Origin: Caulobacter zeae
GTDB taxonomy: Bacteria > Pseudomonadota > Alphaproteobacteria > Caulobacterales > Caulobacteraceae
Assembly (NCBI RefSeq): GCF_002858925.1
Contig: NZ_PJRS01000028.1
Location: forward strand, 62,001 to 126,000
Length of the DNA stretch: 64,000 bases
Direction of reading: 5' to 3'
The notes under the pieces are model-generated. The model did not search any database and was not told the DNA's origin. It saw only the letters and a list, made by a program, of their open reading frames with translations. The position numbers and the translations under genes are program-made. Shown piece after piece: positions 45,297-56,471 of this stretch; positions within the stretch are counted from its first letter, which is position 1, and every line of letters begins with the position of its first letter.

Positions 45297-46367
45297 ATGA
45301 CCAGTCAGGCGGCTTTGAAACTCGTGGGCAAGGAAGAAGGCGACAAGGCGCGGGCGCTAGAAGCGGCTCTGGCGCAGATCGATCGGGCCTTCGGCAAGGG
45401 CTCAGTGATGAAGCTCGGCGAAAAGGGCAAGGTCGAGATCGAGTCGGTCTCCACCGGTTCGCTCGGGCTCGACATCGCGCTCGGCATCGGCGGCCTGCCC
45501 AAGGGGCGGGTAATCGAGGTCTACGGCCCGGAAAGTTCCGGTAAGACGACCCTGGCGCTGCACGTGGTGGCGGAAGTCCAGAAGGCCGGCGGCACCGCCG
45601 CCTTCGTCGACGCCGAGCATGCGCTCGATCCGTCCTACGCTCACAAGCTGGGTGTCAATCTCGACAATCTGCTGGTCTCCCAGCCCGACAACGGCGAGCA
45701 GGCCCTCGAGATCACCGACACCCTGGTGCGTTCGGGCGCGGTCGACATCGTCGTGGTCGACTCCGTGGCCGCCCTGACGCCGAAGGCCGAGATCGAGGGC
45801 GAGATGGGCGACAGCTTGCCCGGCCTCCAGGCCCGCCTGATGAGCCAGGCGCTGCGCAAGCTGACCGGCTCGATCAACAAGGCCAACACCATCGTCATCT
45901 TCATCAACCAGATCCGTCACAAGATCGGGGTGATGTACGGCAGCCCGGAAACGACCACGGGCGGCAACGCGCTGAAGTTCTACGCCTCGGTGCGCCTGGA
46001 CATCCGCCGCACCGGTTCGGTCAAGAACCGCGACGAGATCATCGGCAACAACGTCCGCGTCAAGGTGGTCAAGAACAAGGTGGCCCCGCCGTTCCGCGAG
46101 GTCGAGTTCGACATCATGTACGGCGAGGGCATCTCCAAGCTCGGCGAGATCATCGACCTGGGCGTCAAGGGCGGCATCATCGACAAGGCCGGCTCCTGGT
46201 TCTCCTACAACAGCCAGCGCATCGGCCAGGGCCGCGACAACGTTCGCGAGTTCCTGAAGAACAACAAGGACCTGGCCAACGAGATCGAGACCGCGGTGCG
46301 CCGCGCCTCGCAGAAGATCGAGGAAGAACTGCTGGTCGGCGGCCCCGAGGAGGGCGACGAAGACTAG
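45297..46367 (+). CDS. recA: Recombinase RecA
   Basis: 356 residues. Walker A is GPESSGKTT at 77-85; Walker B lies in [15 protein letters not shown]-binding loops L1 ([25 protein letters not shown]) and L2 ([36 protein letters not shown]) are intact. RecA forms filaments on single-stranded DNA for strand exchange and triggers LexA self-cleavage. The N-terminus [20 protein letters not shown] matches the Caulobacter form as I know it, supporting the taxonomic placement. The C-terminal tail is acidic ([15 protein letters not shown]), as usual. Preceded by a LexA box. Confidence 0.99.
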   Translation: MTSQAALKLVGKEEGDKARALEAALAQIDRAFGKGSVMKLGEKGKVEIESVSTGSLGLDIALGIGGLPKGRVIEVYGPESSGKTTLALHVVAEVQKAGGTAAFVDAEHALDPSYAHKLGVNLDNLLVSQPDNGEQALEITDTLVRSGAVDIVVVDSVAALTPKAEIEGEMGDSLPGLQARLMSQALRKLTGSINKANTIVIFINQIRHKIGVMYGSPETTTGGNALKFYASVRLDIRRTGSVKNRDEIIGNNVRVKVVKNKVAPPFREVEFDIMYGEGISKLGEIIDLGVKGGIIDKAGSWFSYNSQRIGQGRDNVREFLKNNKDLANEIETAVRRASQKIEEELLVGGPEEGDED

Positions 46368-46376
46368 GACTTGAGT

Positions 46377-46398
46377 TTCGGCGCGCGCCTGCGCCGAA
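46377..46398 (+). terminator. Hairpin after recA
   Basis: TTCGGCGC and GCGCCGAA pair perfectly over 8 bp around GCGCCT, ten bases past the recA stop. No T-run follows, so it may be a 3'-stabilising hairpin or a Rho-assisted end rather than a classical terminator. Confidence 0.5.
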
Positions 46399-46518
46399 CA
46401 TCGCGGCCGCCGCCCGCCGAGGGCGACCCCGCCTTATAGCCCGCGGCGGCACGACACCGCCGTCGACGGCCGCGATCCCCGGACGCCTGGACCCCATGCC
46501 AGGCGTCCGATTTCGTTT

Positions 46519-46576
46519 CTCCTCCCCCGTGCAACGGGGGAGGCAGCGCGGCGCGAAGCGCCGTGACGGAGGGGGC
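46519..46576. repeat. GC-rich intergenic repeat, copy A
   Basis: Hairpin CCTCCCCCGTGCAACGGGGG-AGG at 46521-46543, then GGCGCGAAGCGCC-type and GGAGGGGGC blocks. The same three blocks in the same order occur in copy B 170 bases downstream. This looks like a dispersed intergenic element family distinct from the TTCGACA repeats. Confidence 0.65.
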
Positions 46577-46688
46577 GACCGCCGCAGGGCCGATCGGCCG
46601 ATGGCGGGGCTGGGGCTTTTCCAGGGCCGGCCGGGACCGGACACTTGCGAGCGCAGGATCAGCAGAGCGGGCGGAGCGCCAGTCCAAG

Positions 46689-46738
46689 ATCCTCCCCCTC
46701 CGGGGGAGGTGGCGCGAAGCGCCGGAGGGGGGGGGCGG
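46689..46738. repeat. GC-rich intergenic repeat, copy B
   Basis: CCTCCCCCTCCGGGGGAGG (46691-46709) is a perfect hairpin, followed by the palindrome GGCGCGAAGCGCC (46711-46723) and GGAGGGGGGGGC. It is the same block order as copy A, with a shorter spacer. Confidence 0.65.
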
Positions 46739-46837
46739 TTTCAGCTTCCCAGACGCCTGCGGGTTTGACCGCGAGACCCGACAGCCAGGCCTGACTTGCC
46801 CCTGGCGGAAGAGGGGGCGCCCAGAGACCGCGCCCGC

Positions 46838-47356
46838 CTAGTCTCCCATCCGGAACACGGCCCGCTGCACGCAGCGCGGCTGGCCGTCGAAGATCGCCAC
46901 CCGCGCGGCGGCGGGCGGCGCCCAGTAGGCCAAGGCCTTGGGCGTCTCCACCGCCAGGGCGCCGGGGCCGGTGAAGTCGCAGACCTGGGCCTCGCGCTTG
47001 CGGCCGTCCAGGCGATAGACGTGGCGCGAGCATTGCGCGTGGCCGATCCGGCGCGACAGGCGCGCGTCGTCGAACTCGGTGGTCATCGGCGCCCTGCGGG
47101 AGGCGGCCGTGAAGTCGACCGCCGAGATGACGGGGCAGGGGTCTCCGTCCAGGCCCCAGCGGACGGCTTCCTCCGCCTGGGCCTCGACGCCGGCCTTGTG
47201 TTCGGCGCGGTACCAGGAGCTGGCCAGCGGCGAGACGACGGCCGCCGCGAACAACAGCCGCAGCGGCCAGGGCGGCGGGCGCCTGCCCTCCACGCGAACC
47301 TCGCCGGCATGGCGTCGCGGACGAATGCGCTGCGGGCCAAGATTCCGCTCGAACAT
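46838..47356 (-). CDS. Hypothetical membrane-anchored protein
   Basis: 172 residues from the ATG at 47356, chosen over the longer frame because GGGAGCGGGGG precedes it. A basic N-terminus (PRRHAGEVRVEGRRPPPWP) leads to one hydrophobic helix at ~35-55 (LRLLFAAAVVSPLASSW). The C-terminal ~115 residues would be periplasmic with four Cys (DPCPV, AQCSRHV, QVCDF, PRCVQ), enough for two disulfides. It is read against recA and alaS. I do not recognise a family. A small uncharacterised gene between recA and alaS fits Caulobacter as I recall it. Confidence 0.65.
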   Translation of the reverse strand: MFERNLGPQRIRPRRHAGEVRVEGRRPPPWPLRLLFAAAVVSPLASSWYRAEHKAGVEAQAEEAVRWGLDGDPCPVISAVDFTAASRRAPMTTEFDDARLSRRIGHAQCSRHVYRLDGRKREAQVCDFTGPGALAVETPKALAYWAPPAAARVAIFDGQPRCVQRAVFRMGD

Positions 47357-47532
47357 CCCCCGCTCCCCCGGTCGCGATCCCGATTCAATAACCTCCCGAG
47401 GCCGATCATCGCCAGGGCGGAGCTTTAGAAAGCTGGTCATTCCAGAGGTTGGATTTCCACAAAGCTTGAAACCGCGCTATGCAGCGCCGACCTCCGGCAG
47501 CCACCGGACCTTTCGAGATTCCCGAGACGACG

Positions 47533-50175
<2,643 letters not shown>

Positions 50176-50179
50176 TACC

Positions 50180-50220
50180 GTCAAGGACCCGGGGCGGCGG
50201 CGCCGCCCTGGGTCCTTGAC
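50180..50220 (+). terminator. Very long hairpin after alaS
   Basis: A 19-bp stem (one G-T wobble) with a 3-base loop starts four bases past the alaS stop: GTCAAGGACCC...GGGTCCTTGAC. There is no following T-run, so it may act by strong pausing, or protect the 3' end. Confidence 0.65.
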
Positions 50221-50256
50221 CCGGATAGCGCGCGGCCCAACTCAGGGGGCATGGGG

Positions 50257-50937
50257 CTATCGGCGGCGAGCCCATGCATGGTGGACGTCAACCATTTCCT
50301 GATACTCCCGAAGGGTCTCGTCATGGGTGAGGCCAAGCGCGTCCATCTGCCGGGCCATCAGCACCTTCAGGTCGTTCGTGCGGATCTCATCGTTGTCGAG
50401 CGGGCACAACGTCGCCGTTACGGCGACGACGCCATCGACAAGCGAGCCCAGGATCGGGTTCGCGCGTAGATCCATGCTCCAGACGATCAGGTCGAAACGA
50501 ACATTTTCGCCGTTCAGCGTGGCGAGGACGTATTGGCTGCCCTGCTCGTGATGCCGCCCAGCCACGACCTTGCGGACCAGGGCTCGAGAAACCCAGGCGT
50601 GGGTTTGGAACAGGTGCTTGGCCAGGGCGTCGGCCACCGCCTGGTGCGCGGCTCTCAGACAATACAGGCCGCCTTCCTGATGATCGCACCGATCATCATC
50701 AGGCTCTTCGACCGTCTCATCGACCAGATCCTTGAAGACGAAGGCGTCGGCGGCGAGGCGCCCCATCCCTAGGGTCGGCGCGGGGTTCCATTTCTGGCTT
50801 GGCTTGTCGATCTCGACCTGCTGCAGCTCCAGACGGGCTTTCACCACCTCGTCCAGAAGAGACAGCGCGCCGCCCTCGACAGAGCTCCGCCGGACGCGTT
50901 CGGCCCGGTAATCCTTCAAGCTGACAAACAGAGTCAT
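50257..50937 (-). CDS. Orphan hypothetical protein
   Basis: 226 residues, ATG at 50937. Soluble and without signal or membrane segment. Composition differs from neighbours: many more A/T third positions, and richer in E, D, H, Q and L. Segments include GLYCLRAAHQAVADALAKHLFQ, a likely long helix, and ENVRFDLIVWSMDLRANPILG, likely a beta region. I recognise no family. It is read toward alaS, with a stop 81 bases from the alaS stop. The base composition suggests relatively recent acquisition or a lineage-specific gene. Confidence 0.65.
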   Translation of the reverse strand: MTLFVSLKDYRAERVRRSSVEGGALSLLDEVVKARLELQQVEIDKPSQKWNPAPTLGMGRLAADAFVFKDLVDETVEEPDDDRCDHQEGGLYCLRAAHQAVADALAKHLFQTHAWVSRALVRKVVAGRHHEQGSQYVLATLNGENVRFDLIVWSMDLRANPILGSLVDGVVAVTATLCPLDNDEIRTNDLKVLMARQMDALGLTHDETLREYQEMVDVHHAWARRR

Positions 50938-51050
50938 CGCGTTTCCCTGAAGCGACGGGCCGCAGGCCCGGAAGGCTCGCGCGCGGCAGGCGCGGCGAGA
51001 CCTTCCCGCATAGGAGTGTCCGACAGTTTAACCGGACCGCTTAACGGCCT

Positions 51051-52433
51051 TTACGGCTCCAGCTGGACCTGGCCCTTGCCCAGTTCCAGCCAGTCGGTGA
51101 AGGGCCGGTGGTAATAGAGGTCGAAGATCTCGGCCTGCAGCTTGAAGGGCAGGCTGCTCTCGCTGTTCCACAGCATCACGACGCCGGTCTTCTTGGCCGG
51201 ATCGAACATCATGGTGGCGCGGTAGCCGTCGACGGCGCCGCTGTGGCCGGCCAGGCGGTGGCCCTGGTAGCCGAAGCTGCGCATGGCCAGGCCATAGCCG
51301 GGCTTTTCCAGCGTGCGGCCCAGCGGCGAGTTGCCGTAGGGCTTGCCGGTGTTGACGCGCGGCCGCTGGATCTCCTCCAGCACGCCGGCGGGCAGCACGG
51401 CCGGCGCCAGGCCCATCTGGGCCTGCATCCAGCGCGCCAGGTCGACGATGTTGGAGTTCACGCCGGCGGCCGCGGGGGTCAGGTAATAGGCCTCGGCCAG
51501 GGTCAGGCGACGGCCGTAGCGCGACGGGCGCGCCCAGTGCTTGGCGTCGCTGATCTCGCCCATGCCGATGGTGGCGCTGCTCATGCCCAGCGGCAGGAAC
51601 AGGCGCTGGCGCACCTCTTCGGCATAGGGACGGTGGGTGGTGGTCTCGACGACCTCGCGGATCGTGTCGAAGGCGACGTTCTGGTAGGTGTGGCAGGTGG
51701 CCGGCGGGCACTGGGGCGGCACATCGCCCAGGGCCTGGCGGATCATCTTGGGCGCGCGGCCGCCCTCCAGCCAGCCGTCATAGGCGTTGCGCGGCAGGCC
51801 CGTGCGTTGCGACAGCAACTGCTCGATCGTCAGGGTTTCCTGGGCGCCCGCCGGCAGGCGCAGGGTGGTGTGGAACTTGCCCAGCGGATCGGTCAGGGCG
51901 AAGGCGCCGTCCTGGGCCAGGCGCGCGCTCAGCGAGCCGGCCACGGTCTTGGACAGCGACGCCCAGCGGAACACCGTGTCGGCGCCCACCGCCTCGCCGT
52001 CGTCGGGCGCGGTGACGCCATAGCCCTTCACGAACGACAGCCGCCCGCCCTCGACCACGGCCACGGCCAGGCCGGTCATCGAGCGGTCGTGCATCATTGC
52101 CTGGATGCGGGCGTCGAGGGCGCGGTAGTCGATCTCGCCACGCCAGTCCTGTGGCTTCAGCGGCAGGACGACGGGCGTGGCCGCGGCGGCGATCGCCTTG
52201 TCGTCGACGGCGTGGGGGGCGCGGGTGCAGCGCGAGACGCCGAACACCACGCCGCCCAGCAGGACGACGCCGACGGCGGCGACGGCCGCGATCCGTCGGC
52301 CGGTCCAGAGACGACGGCGGAAGGTGAACTGCGAGGTCTTGAGGAACTTGGTCAGGCTGTCCGTCCGTACGCAGGAAAGCAGCGGCCGGACGCCGGCAGC
52401 CCCCCGGCGTCGCGTCCGCGACACATGAAACAC
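51051..52433 (-). CDS. Membrane-anchored serine hydrolase, class C beta-lactamase family
   Basis: 460 residues from a GTG at 52433; the exact start is uncertain because no strong ribosome site stands out. One membrane segment at ~47-66 (RIAAVAAVGVVLLGGVVFG) places the rest in the periplasm. The catalytic set of the beta-lactamase/DD-peptidase family is present: S159-L-S-K162 (WASLSKTV), Y250-Q-N252, and the HSG triad-equivalent in LAGHSGAVDGY. The length and wording match the broad PF00144 group (esterases, peptidases), most of which are not antibiotic-resistance enzymes. Flanked by an orphan gene and a divergent alpha/beta hydrolase. Confidence 0.88.
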   Translation of the reverse strand: MFHVSRTRRRGAAGVRPLLSCVRTDSLTKFLKTSQFTFRRRLWTGRRIAAVAAVGVVLLGGVVFGVSRCTRAPHAVDDKAIAAAATPVVLPLKPQDWRGEIDYRALDARIQAMMHDRSMTGLAVAVVEGGRLSFVKGYGVTAPDDGEAVGADTVFRWASLSKTVAGSLSARLAQDGAFALTDPLGKFHTTLRLPAGAQETLTIEQLLSQRTGLPRNAYDGWLEGGRAPKMIRQALGDVPPQCPPATCHTYQNVAFDTIREVVETTTHRPYAEEVRQRLFLPLGMSSATIGMGEISDAKHWARPSRYGRRLTLAEAYYLTPAAAGVNSNIVDLARWMQAQMGLAPAVLPAGVLEEIQRPRVNTGKPYGNSPLGRTLEKPGYGLAMRSFGYQGHRLAGHSGAVDGYRATMMFDPAKKTGVVMLWNSESSLPFKLQAEIFDLYYHRPFTDWLELGKGQVQLEP

Positions 52434-52556
52434 GAGGCGTCCGTCCTAGCGTTTTGACGCAAGGCGACAACCCCATTTGAGCCGGCGATCCGGGATTGTC
52501 GGGCCGCCGCCGCGCGAGCGGCTTGCCGGGCGCCACCGGGGCGATAACATCGCCGC

Positions 52557-53405
52557 ATGAAACGTCTCGCCAGCATCGTCGCCGCCGTGCTCCTGGTCTT
52601 TGGTCCCGTCGCCACCTGGCAGGCCAAGGCGCAGATCCACGAGCGGGTCTATCCGGCCCCAAAGGCGCCGCTGGATCTTGCGGGCCTGCCGCCGTCCGCC
52701 GCGATGATCACGGTCACGACCGCCGACGGCCTGGCCCTGCGGGGCGTCGAGGTCGCGCCGCGCGACGGCAAGCCGACCTTCCTGATCTTTCACGGCAACG
52801 GTTCGAGCGCCAACAACTCGGTGCGCTGGCTCTCGCCGCTGGTCGCCGAGGGCTACGGCGTGGTGGCGGCCGAGTACCGCGAGTACAGCGGCAATCCCGG
52901 CCGGGCCAGCGAGAAGGGCCTGGCGGCCGACGCCGACGCCTTCTTCGAGAGGGCGCGGACCGTCGCCGGCGCCGGACCCCTGATCGTCGTCGGCCACAGC
53001 CTGGGCGGGGGCGTCGCCTTCGGTCTGGCCGGCCGGCGCAAGCTGGACGGCCTGGTCACCATCGGGACCTTCACGCGGCTGGCGGCCATGGCCCCGGCCA
53101 TCGCCCGCCCGCTGCTGACCGATCGCTACGACAACAAGGGCGCGATCGCGTCGCTGGACGAACCCCTGTTCCTGATCCACGGCGACGCCGACCCGGTCAT
53201 TCCCTACGCCCATGGCGAGGCGCTGCGGGCGCAGGCGGTCGCCGCCCATCGCCAGGGGGCGCTGTTCACGGTGCGCGGGGCTGGGCACGGCCCGGACTCG
53301 GCGACTTTGGCGATGGTGCTAAGGGCGGTCGCCGCCAAGGTTAAGAGCGGCGAGGCGACGGCGCAGGTCACCTTGCCGGCCCATGTGCGGCTGGCGCCGT
53401 TCTAG
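52557..53405 (+). CDS. Exported alpha/beta hydrolase
   Basis: 282 residues. Signal peptide MKRLASIVAAVLLVFGPVAT to about residue 25. The fold is a compact serine hydrolase of the BAAT/dienelactone-like type: oxyanion HGNGSSANN, nucleophile S148 in VVGHSLGGGVAFG, Asp in LIHGDADPVIPY, and catalytic His in GAGHGPDSA. All three catalytic residues are present, so it should be active in the periplasm. Divergent from the serine hydrolase. The substrate is unknown; the gene precedes the isochorismatase-type cluster by 130 bases and could share its promoter region. Confidence 0.88.
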   Translation: MKRLASIVAAVLLVFGPVATWQAKAQIHERVYPAPKAPLDLAGLPPSAAMITVTTADGLALRGVEVAPRDGKPTFLIFHGNGSSANNSVRWLSPLVAEGYGVVAAEYREYSGNPGRASEKGLAADADAFFERARTVAGAGPLIVVGHSLGGGVAFGLAGRRKLDGLVTIGTFTRLAAMAPAIARPLLTDRYDNKGAIASLDEPLFLIHGDADPVIPYAHGEALRAQAVAAHRQGALFTVRGAGHGPDSATLAMVLRAVAAKVKSGEATAQVTLPAHVRLAPF

Positions 53406-53535
53406 GCGGCCCTTCCTTTCGACAACGCTCCGATGGCCCGCTTGGCCAAAACGCAGGGGGACTGAACAAGACTGTTTTTGTCGGCGTCGACACATTCCGC
53501 GGACTTCTTCCACTCCGCATCCAAGGACAAAGTCG

Positions 53536-54189
53536 ATGCCGATCAAGGCCACCCCGACCCCCGGCCCGCAGCTGCTGACGCCGACCGACCACACCCTGAT
53601 CATGATCGACTTCCAGTCGCAGATGGCGTTTGCGACCCACTCGATCGACGCGATCACCCTGCGCAACAACGCCGGCCTGGTGGCCAGCGCCGCCGCCGGC
53701 TTCGGCGTGTCGACCATCCTGACCACGGTCGCCGAAAAGAGCTTCTCGGGCCCGATGTTCGCCGAGGTCACCGCGCCGTTCCCGGGCAAGACCCTGCTGG
53801 ACCGCACCTCGATGAACACCTGGGAAGACGCCCCGGTGGTCGAGGAGATCAACAAGATCGGCAAGGACCGCATCGTTCTGGCCGGCCTTTGGACCAGCGT
53901 CTGCATCGTCGGCCCGGCGCTGTCGGCCCTGGCTCAGGGCTATGAGGTCTACGTGATCACCGACGCCTGCGGCGACGTCTCGGCCGAGGCCCATGAGCGC
54001 GCCGTCGAGCGCATGATCCAGGCCGGCGCCCGCCCGATCACGGCGCTTCAGTACCTGCTGGAAATGCAGCGCGACTGGGCCCGTACCGAGACCTACGACA
54101 TGACCACGGGCATCGCCAAGGTGCACGGCGGCGGCTACGGCCTGGGCATCATCTACGCCAAGTCGATGTTCAACGCCCACGAAGGCTAA
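53536..54189 (+). CDS. Isochorismatase-family cysteine hydrolase (YcaC-like)
   Basis: 217 residues from the ATG at 53536 after AAGGACA. The catalytic triad of the family is present: D25 (LIMIDFQSQM), K85 (FPGKTLLDR) and C123 (LWTSVCIV), as in YcaC (D-K-C). These enzymes hydrolyse amides, ureas or carbamates by a thioacyl intermediate; YcaC itself has no known physiological substrate. The C-terminal extension AKVHGGGYGLGIIYAKSMFN is typical of the YcaC subgroup, which forms octameric rings. It heads a run of six same-strand genes with short gaps or overlaps. Confidence 0.9.
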   Translation: MPIKATPTPGPQLLTPTDHTLIMIDFQSQMAFATHSIDAITLRNNAGLVASAAAGFGVSTILTTVAEKSFSGPMFAEVTAPFPGKTLLDRTSMNTWEDAPVVEEINKIGKDRIVLAGLWTSVCIVGPALSALAQGYEVYVITDACGDVSAEAHERAVERMIQAGARPITALQYLLEMQRDWARTETYDMTTGIAKVHGGGYGLGIIYAKSMFNAHEG

Positions 54190-54198
54190 CCAGCCCGC

Positions 54199-54228
54199 CC
54201 GCGCCGGCTCGTTGCCGGGCCGGCGCGG
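54199..54228 (+). terminator. Hairpin between isochorismatase and XapX genes
   Basis: CCGCGCCGGC (54199-54208) and GCCGGCGCGG (54219-54228) pair perfectly over 10 bp with a 10-base loop. It starts ten bases past the stop and ends 22 bases before the next ATG. No T-run follows, so attenuation or RNA processing is more likely than full termination. Confidence 0.5.
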
Positions 54229-54250
54229 CGCGCCCCTGCAAGGCGTCCCC

Positions 54251-54541
54251 ATGATGAAGATCTACATCCTGTCGCTCGCCGCGGGCCTCGCGGTCGGCGT
54301 GTTCTACGGCCTCTTGCAGGTGCGCTCCCCCGCGCCGCCGGTGGTGGCCCTGGTCGGCCTGTTCGGCATACTGCTCGGCGAGCAGGTCCCGCCGCTGGTC
54401 AAGGGCTGGATCGCCCGCAAGCCCGCCGCCGTCTCGTGGCTGAAGCATCAGGTGGCGCCGCACATGTTCGGTCCGCTGCCCTGCGGCCAGAAGCCGACCG
54501 AACTGGCCGACAACGAGCCGCCCGCCGCGCCCAAGGCCTGA
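54251..54541 (+). CDS. XapX-domain (DUF1427) membrane protein
   Basis: 96 residues. The first ~55 are the XapX module: two short hydrophobic helices, MKIYILSLAAGLAVGVFYGL and PVVALVGLFGILLGE, joined by the conserved LQVRSPAPP turn. The tail (WLKHQVAPHMFGPLPCG) is hydrophilic. The domain is found in small inner-membrane proteins of unknown function, often next to isochorismatase-type hydrolases. It lies 55 bases before the YtcJ-type amidohydrolase. Confidence 0.85.
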   Translation: MMKIYILSLAAGLAVGVFYGLLQVRSPAPPVVALVGLFGILLGEQVPPLVKGWIARKPAAVSWLKHQVAPHMFGPLPCGQKPTELADNEPPAAPKA

Positions 54542-54596
54542 AGTTAAGCGTCCCGCCAGTTCGCTGGCCCCCAAAGTTTCCCCCGGAGTTCCGCCC

Positions 54597-56471
54597 ATGA
54601 CCTCGCCCGACCTGATCCTGCGCAACGGCCGTTTCACCACCCTGGACCGCAGCAATCCGAATGCGCAGGCCGTGGCCGTCACCGACGGACGCTTCGCCGC
54701 CGTCGGGACCGAGACCGAGGTCATGGCCCTGGCCGGCCCCGACACCAGGGTCGTCGACCTGAAGGGCCGCCGGGTGCTGCCCGGCCTGATCGACAACCAC
54801 CTGCACATCATCCGCGGCGGCCTGAACTTCAACATGGAGCTGCGCTGGGACGGCGTACGCTCGCTGGCCGACGCCATGAACATGCTCAAGCATCAGGTGG
54901 CCATCACCCCGCCGCCACAATGGGTGCGCGTCGTGGGCGGCTTCACCGAGCACCAGTTCGTCGAAAAGCGCCTGCCGACCATCGAGGAACTGAACGCCGT
55001 GGCCCCCGACACGCCGGTGTTCATCCTGCACCTCTATGACCGCGCGCTGCTGAACGCGGCGGCCCTGCGCGTCATCGGCTATGACCGTGACACCCCCGAA
55101 CCGCCCGGCGGCCAGATCATCCGCGACAGCCAGGGCAACCCCACGGGCCTGCTGCTGGCCAAGCCCAACGCCCAGATCCTCTACGCCACCCTGGCCAAGG
55201 GCCCCAAGCTGCCCTTCGACTACCAGGTCAATTCGACCCGCCACTTCATGCGCGAGCTGAACCGCCTGGGCGTGACCGGGGCGATCGACGCCGGCGGCGG
55301 CTTCCAGAACTATCCGGACGACTACGAGGTCATCCAGAAGCTGGCCGACGAGAACCAGCTGACCATCCGTCTGGCCTACAACCTCTTCACCCAGAAGCCC
55401 AAGGGCGAGAAGGACGACTTCCTGAACTGGACGAAGACGTCGAAGTACAAGCAGGGGGACGACTATTTCCGCCACAACGGCGCCGGCGAGATGCTGGTGT
55501 TCTCGGCCGCCGACTTCGAGGACTTCCGCCAGCCGCGCCCCGACATGCCGCCGCAGATGGAAGGCGAGCTGGAAGAGGTCGTGATGATCCTGGCCCAGAA
55601 CCGCTGGCCCTGGCGGATGCACGCCACCTATGACGAGACGATCGACCGGGCGCTGGACGTCTTCGAGAAGGTCAACAAGGACGTCCCGCTGGAAGGCCTG
55701 AACTGGTTCTTCGACCACGCCGAGACGATCTCGGAAAAGTCGATCGACCGCATCGCCGCCCTGGGCGGGGGCGTCGCCGTGCAGCATCGCATGGCCTACC
55801 AGGGCGAATACTTCCTCGAGCGCTATGGCCCGGCCGCCGCCGAGGCGACGCCGCCGATCGCTAAGATGCTGGAGAAGGGCCTGAAGGTCTCTGCCGGCAC
55901 GGATGCGACGCGCGTGGCTTCGTACAATCCGTGGGTCTCGCTGGCCTGGATGATCACCGGCAAGACCGTCGGTGGAACGCGCCTCTATTCGCAGCGCAAC
56001 TGCCTGGACCGGGAGAGCGCGCTTCGCATGTGGACCGAAAACGTCACCTGGTTCTCCAACGAGGAGGGCAAGAAGGGCCGGATCGTGGAAGGCCAGCTGG
56101 CCGACCTGATCGTGCCAGACCGCGACTTCTTCGGCGTGCCGGAAGACGAGATCGCCGACATGACCTCGGACCTGACCATGGTCGGCGGCAAGTTCGTCTA
56201 CGGCGCCGGCGACTTCTCCAAGCTGGACGAGAACGAGGTGCCGCCGGCCATGCCCGACTGGTCGCCGGTGCGCACCTTCGGCGGCTACGCGGCCTGGGCC
56301 GAGCCTGAGACGGACAAGACCCTGCGCCGCCAGGCGGCCGCGTCGTGCGGCTGCGCCAGCAGCTGCGGCGTGCACGGCCACGACCACGCCACGGCCTGGA
56401 CCAAGAGCCTGCCGATCGCCGACCTGAAGTCGTTCTGGGGCGCGCTCGGCTGCGCGTGCTGGGCGGTCTGA
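54597..56471 (+). CDS. YtcJ-type amidohydrolase with Cys/His-rich tail
   Basis: 624 residues, no signal peptide. Amidohydrolase superfamily, PF07969 type: H68-x-H70 in LIDNHLHIIRGG, further metal ligands in HATYDE and FDHAET, and the Asp in SAGTDATRVASYNP. The barrel is closed by GRIVEGQLADLIVPDRDFF. The last ~50 residues (575-624) form an unusual tail: C584, C586, C590, H593, H595 and H597 (CGCASSCGVHGHDH), then W-rich SFWGALGCACWAV with C619 and C621. The tail resembles a metal site and a membrane-touching end. Such tails occur in relatives, as far as I recall, but have no assigned role. The stop overlaps the next start (TGATG). Confidence 0.9.
   Translation: MTSPDLILRNGRFTTLDRSNPNAQAVAVTDGRFAAVGTETEVMALAGPDTRVVDLKGRRVLPGLIDNHLHIIRGGLNFNMELRWDGVRSLADAMNMLKHQVAITPPPQWVRVVGGFTEHQFVEKRLPTIEELNAVAPDTPVFILHLYDRALLNAAALRVIGYDRDTPEPPGGQIIRDSQGNPTGLLLAKPNAQILYATLAKGPKLPFDYQVNSTRHFMRELNRLGVTGAIDAGGGFQNYPDDYEVIQKLADENQLTIRLAYNLFTQKPKGEKDDFLNWTKTSKYKQGDDYFRHNGAGEMLVFSAADFEDFRQPRPDMPPQMEGELEEVVMILAQNRWPWRMHATYDETIDRALDVFEKVNKDVPLEGLNWFFDHAETISEKSIDRIAALGGGVAVQHRMAYQGEYFLERYGPAAAEATPPIAKMLEKGLKVSAGTDATRVASYNPWVSLAWMITGKTVGGTRLYSQRNCLDRESALRMWTENVTWFSNEEGKKGRIVEGQLADLIVPDRDFFGVPEDEIADMTSDLTMVGGKFVYGAGDFSKLDENEVPPAMPDWSPVRTFGGYAAWAEPETDKTLRRQAAASCGCASSCGVHGHDHATAWTKSLPIADLKSFWGALGCACWAV

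Larger units (their letters stand above)
46368..46837. other. Intergenic region after recA with repeats
   Basis: 470 bases without a convincing gene. It holds the hairpin at 46377-46398 just after recA and two copies of a GC-rich repeat (46519-46576 and 46689-46738). Open frames in it, on both strands, are Arg/Pro-rich and lack ribosome sites. Confidence 0.6.

Noticed and set aside
51051..52433. Antibiotic-resistance beta-lactamase
   Set aside because: It has the serine-hydrolase motifs, but the broad class C-like family is mostly esterases and peptidases, and no resistance context is present.
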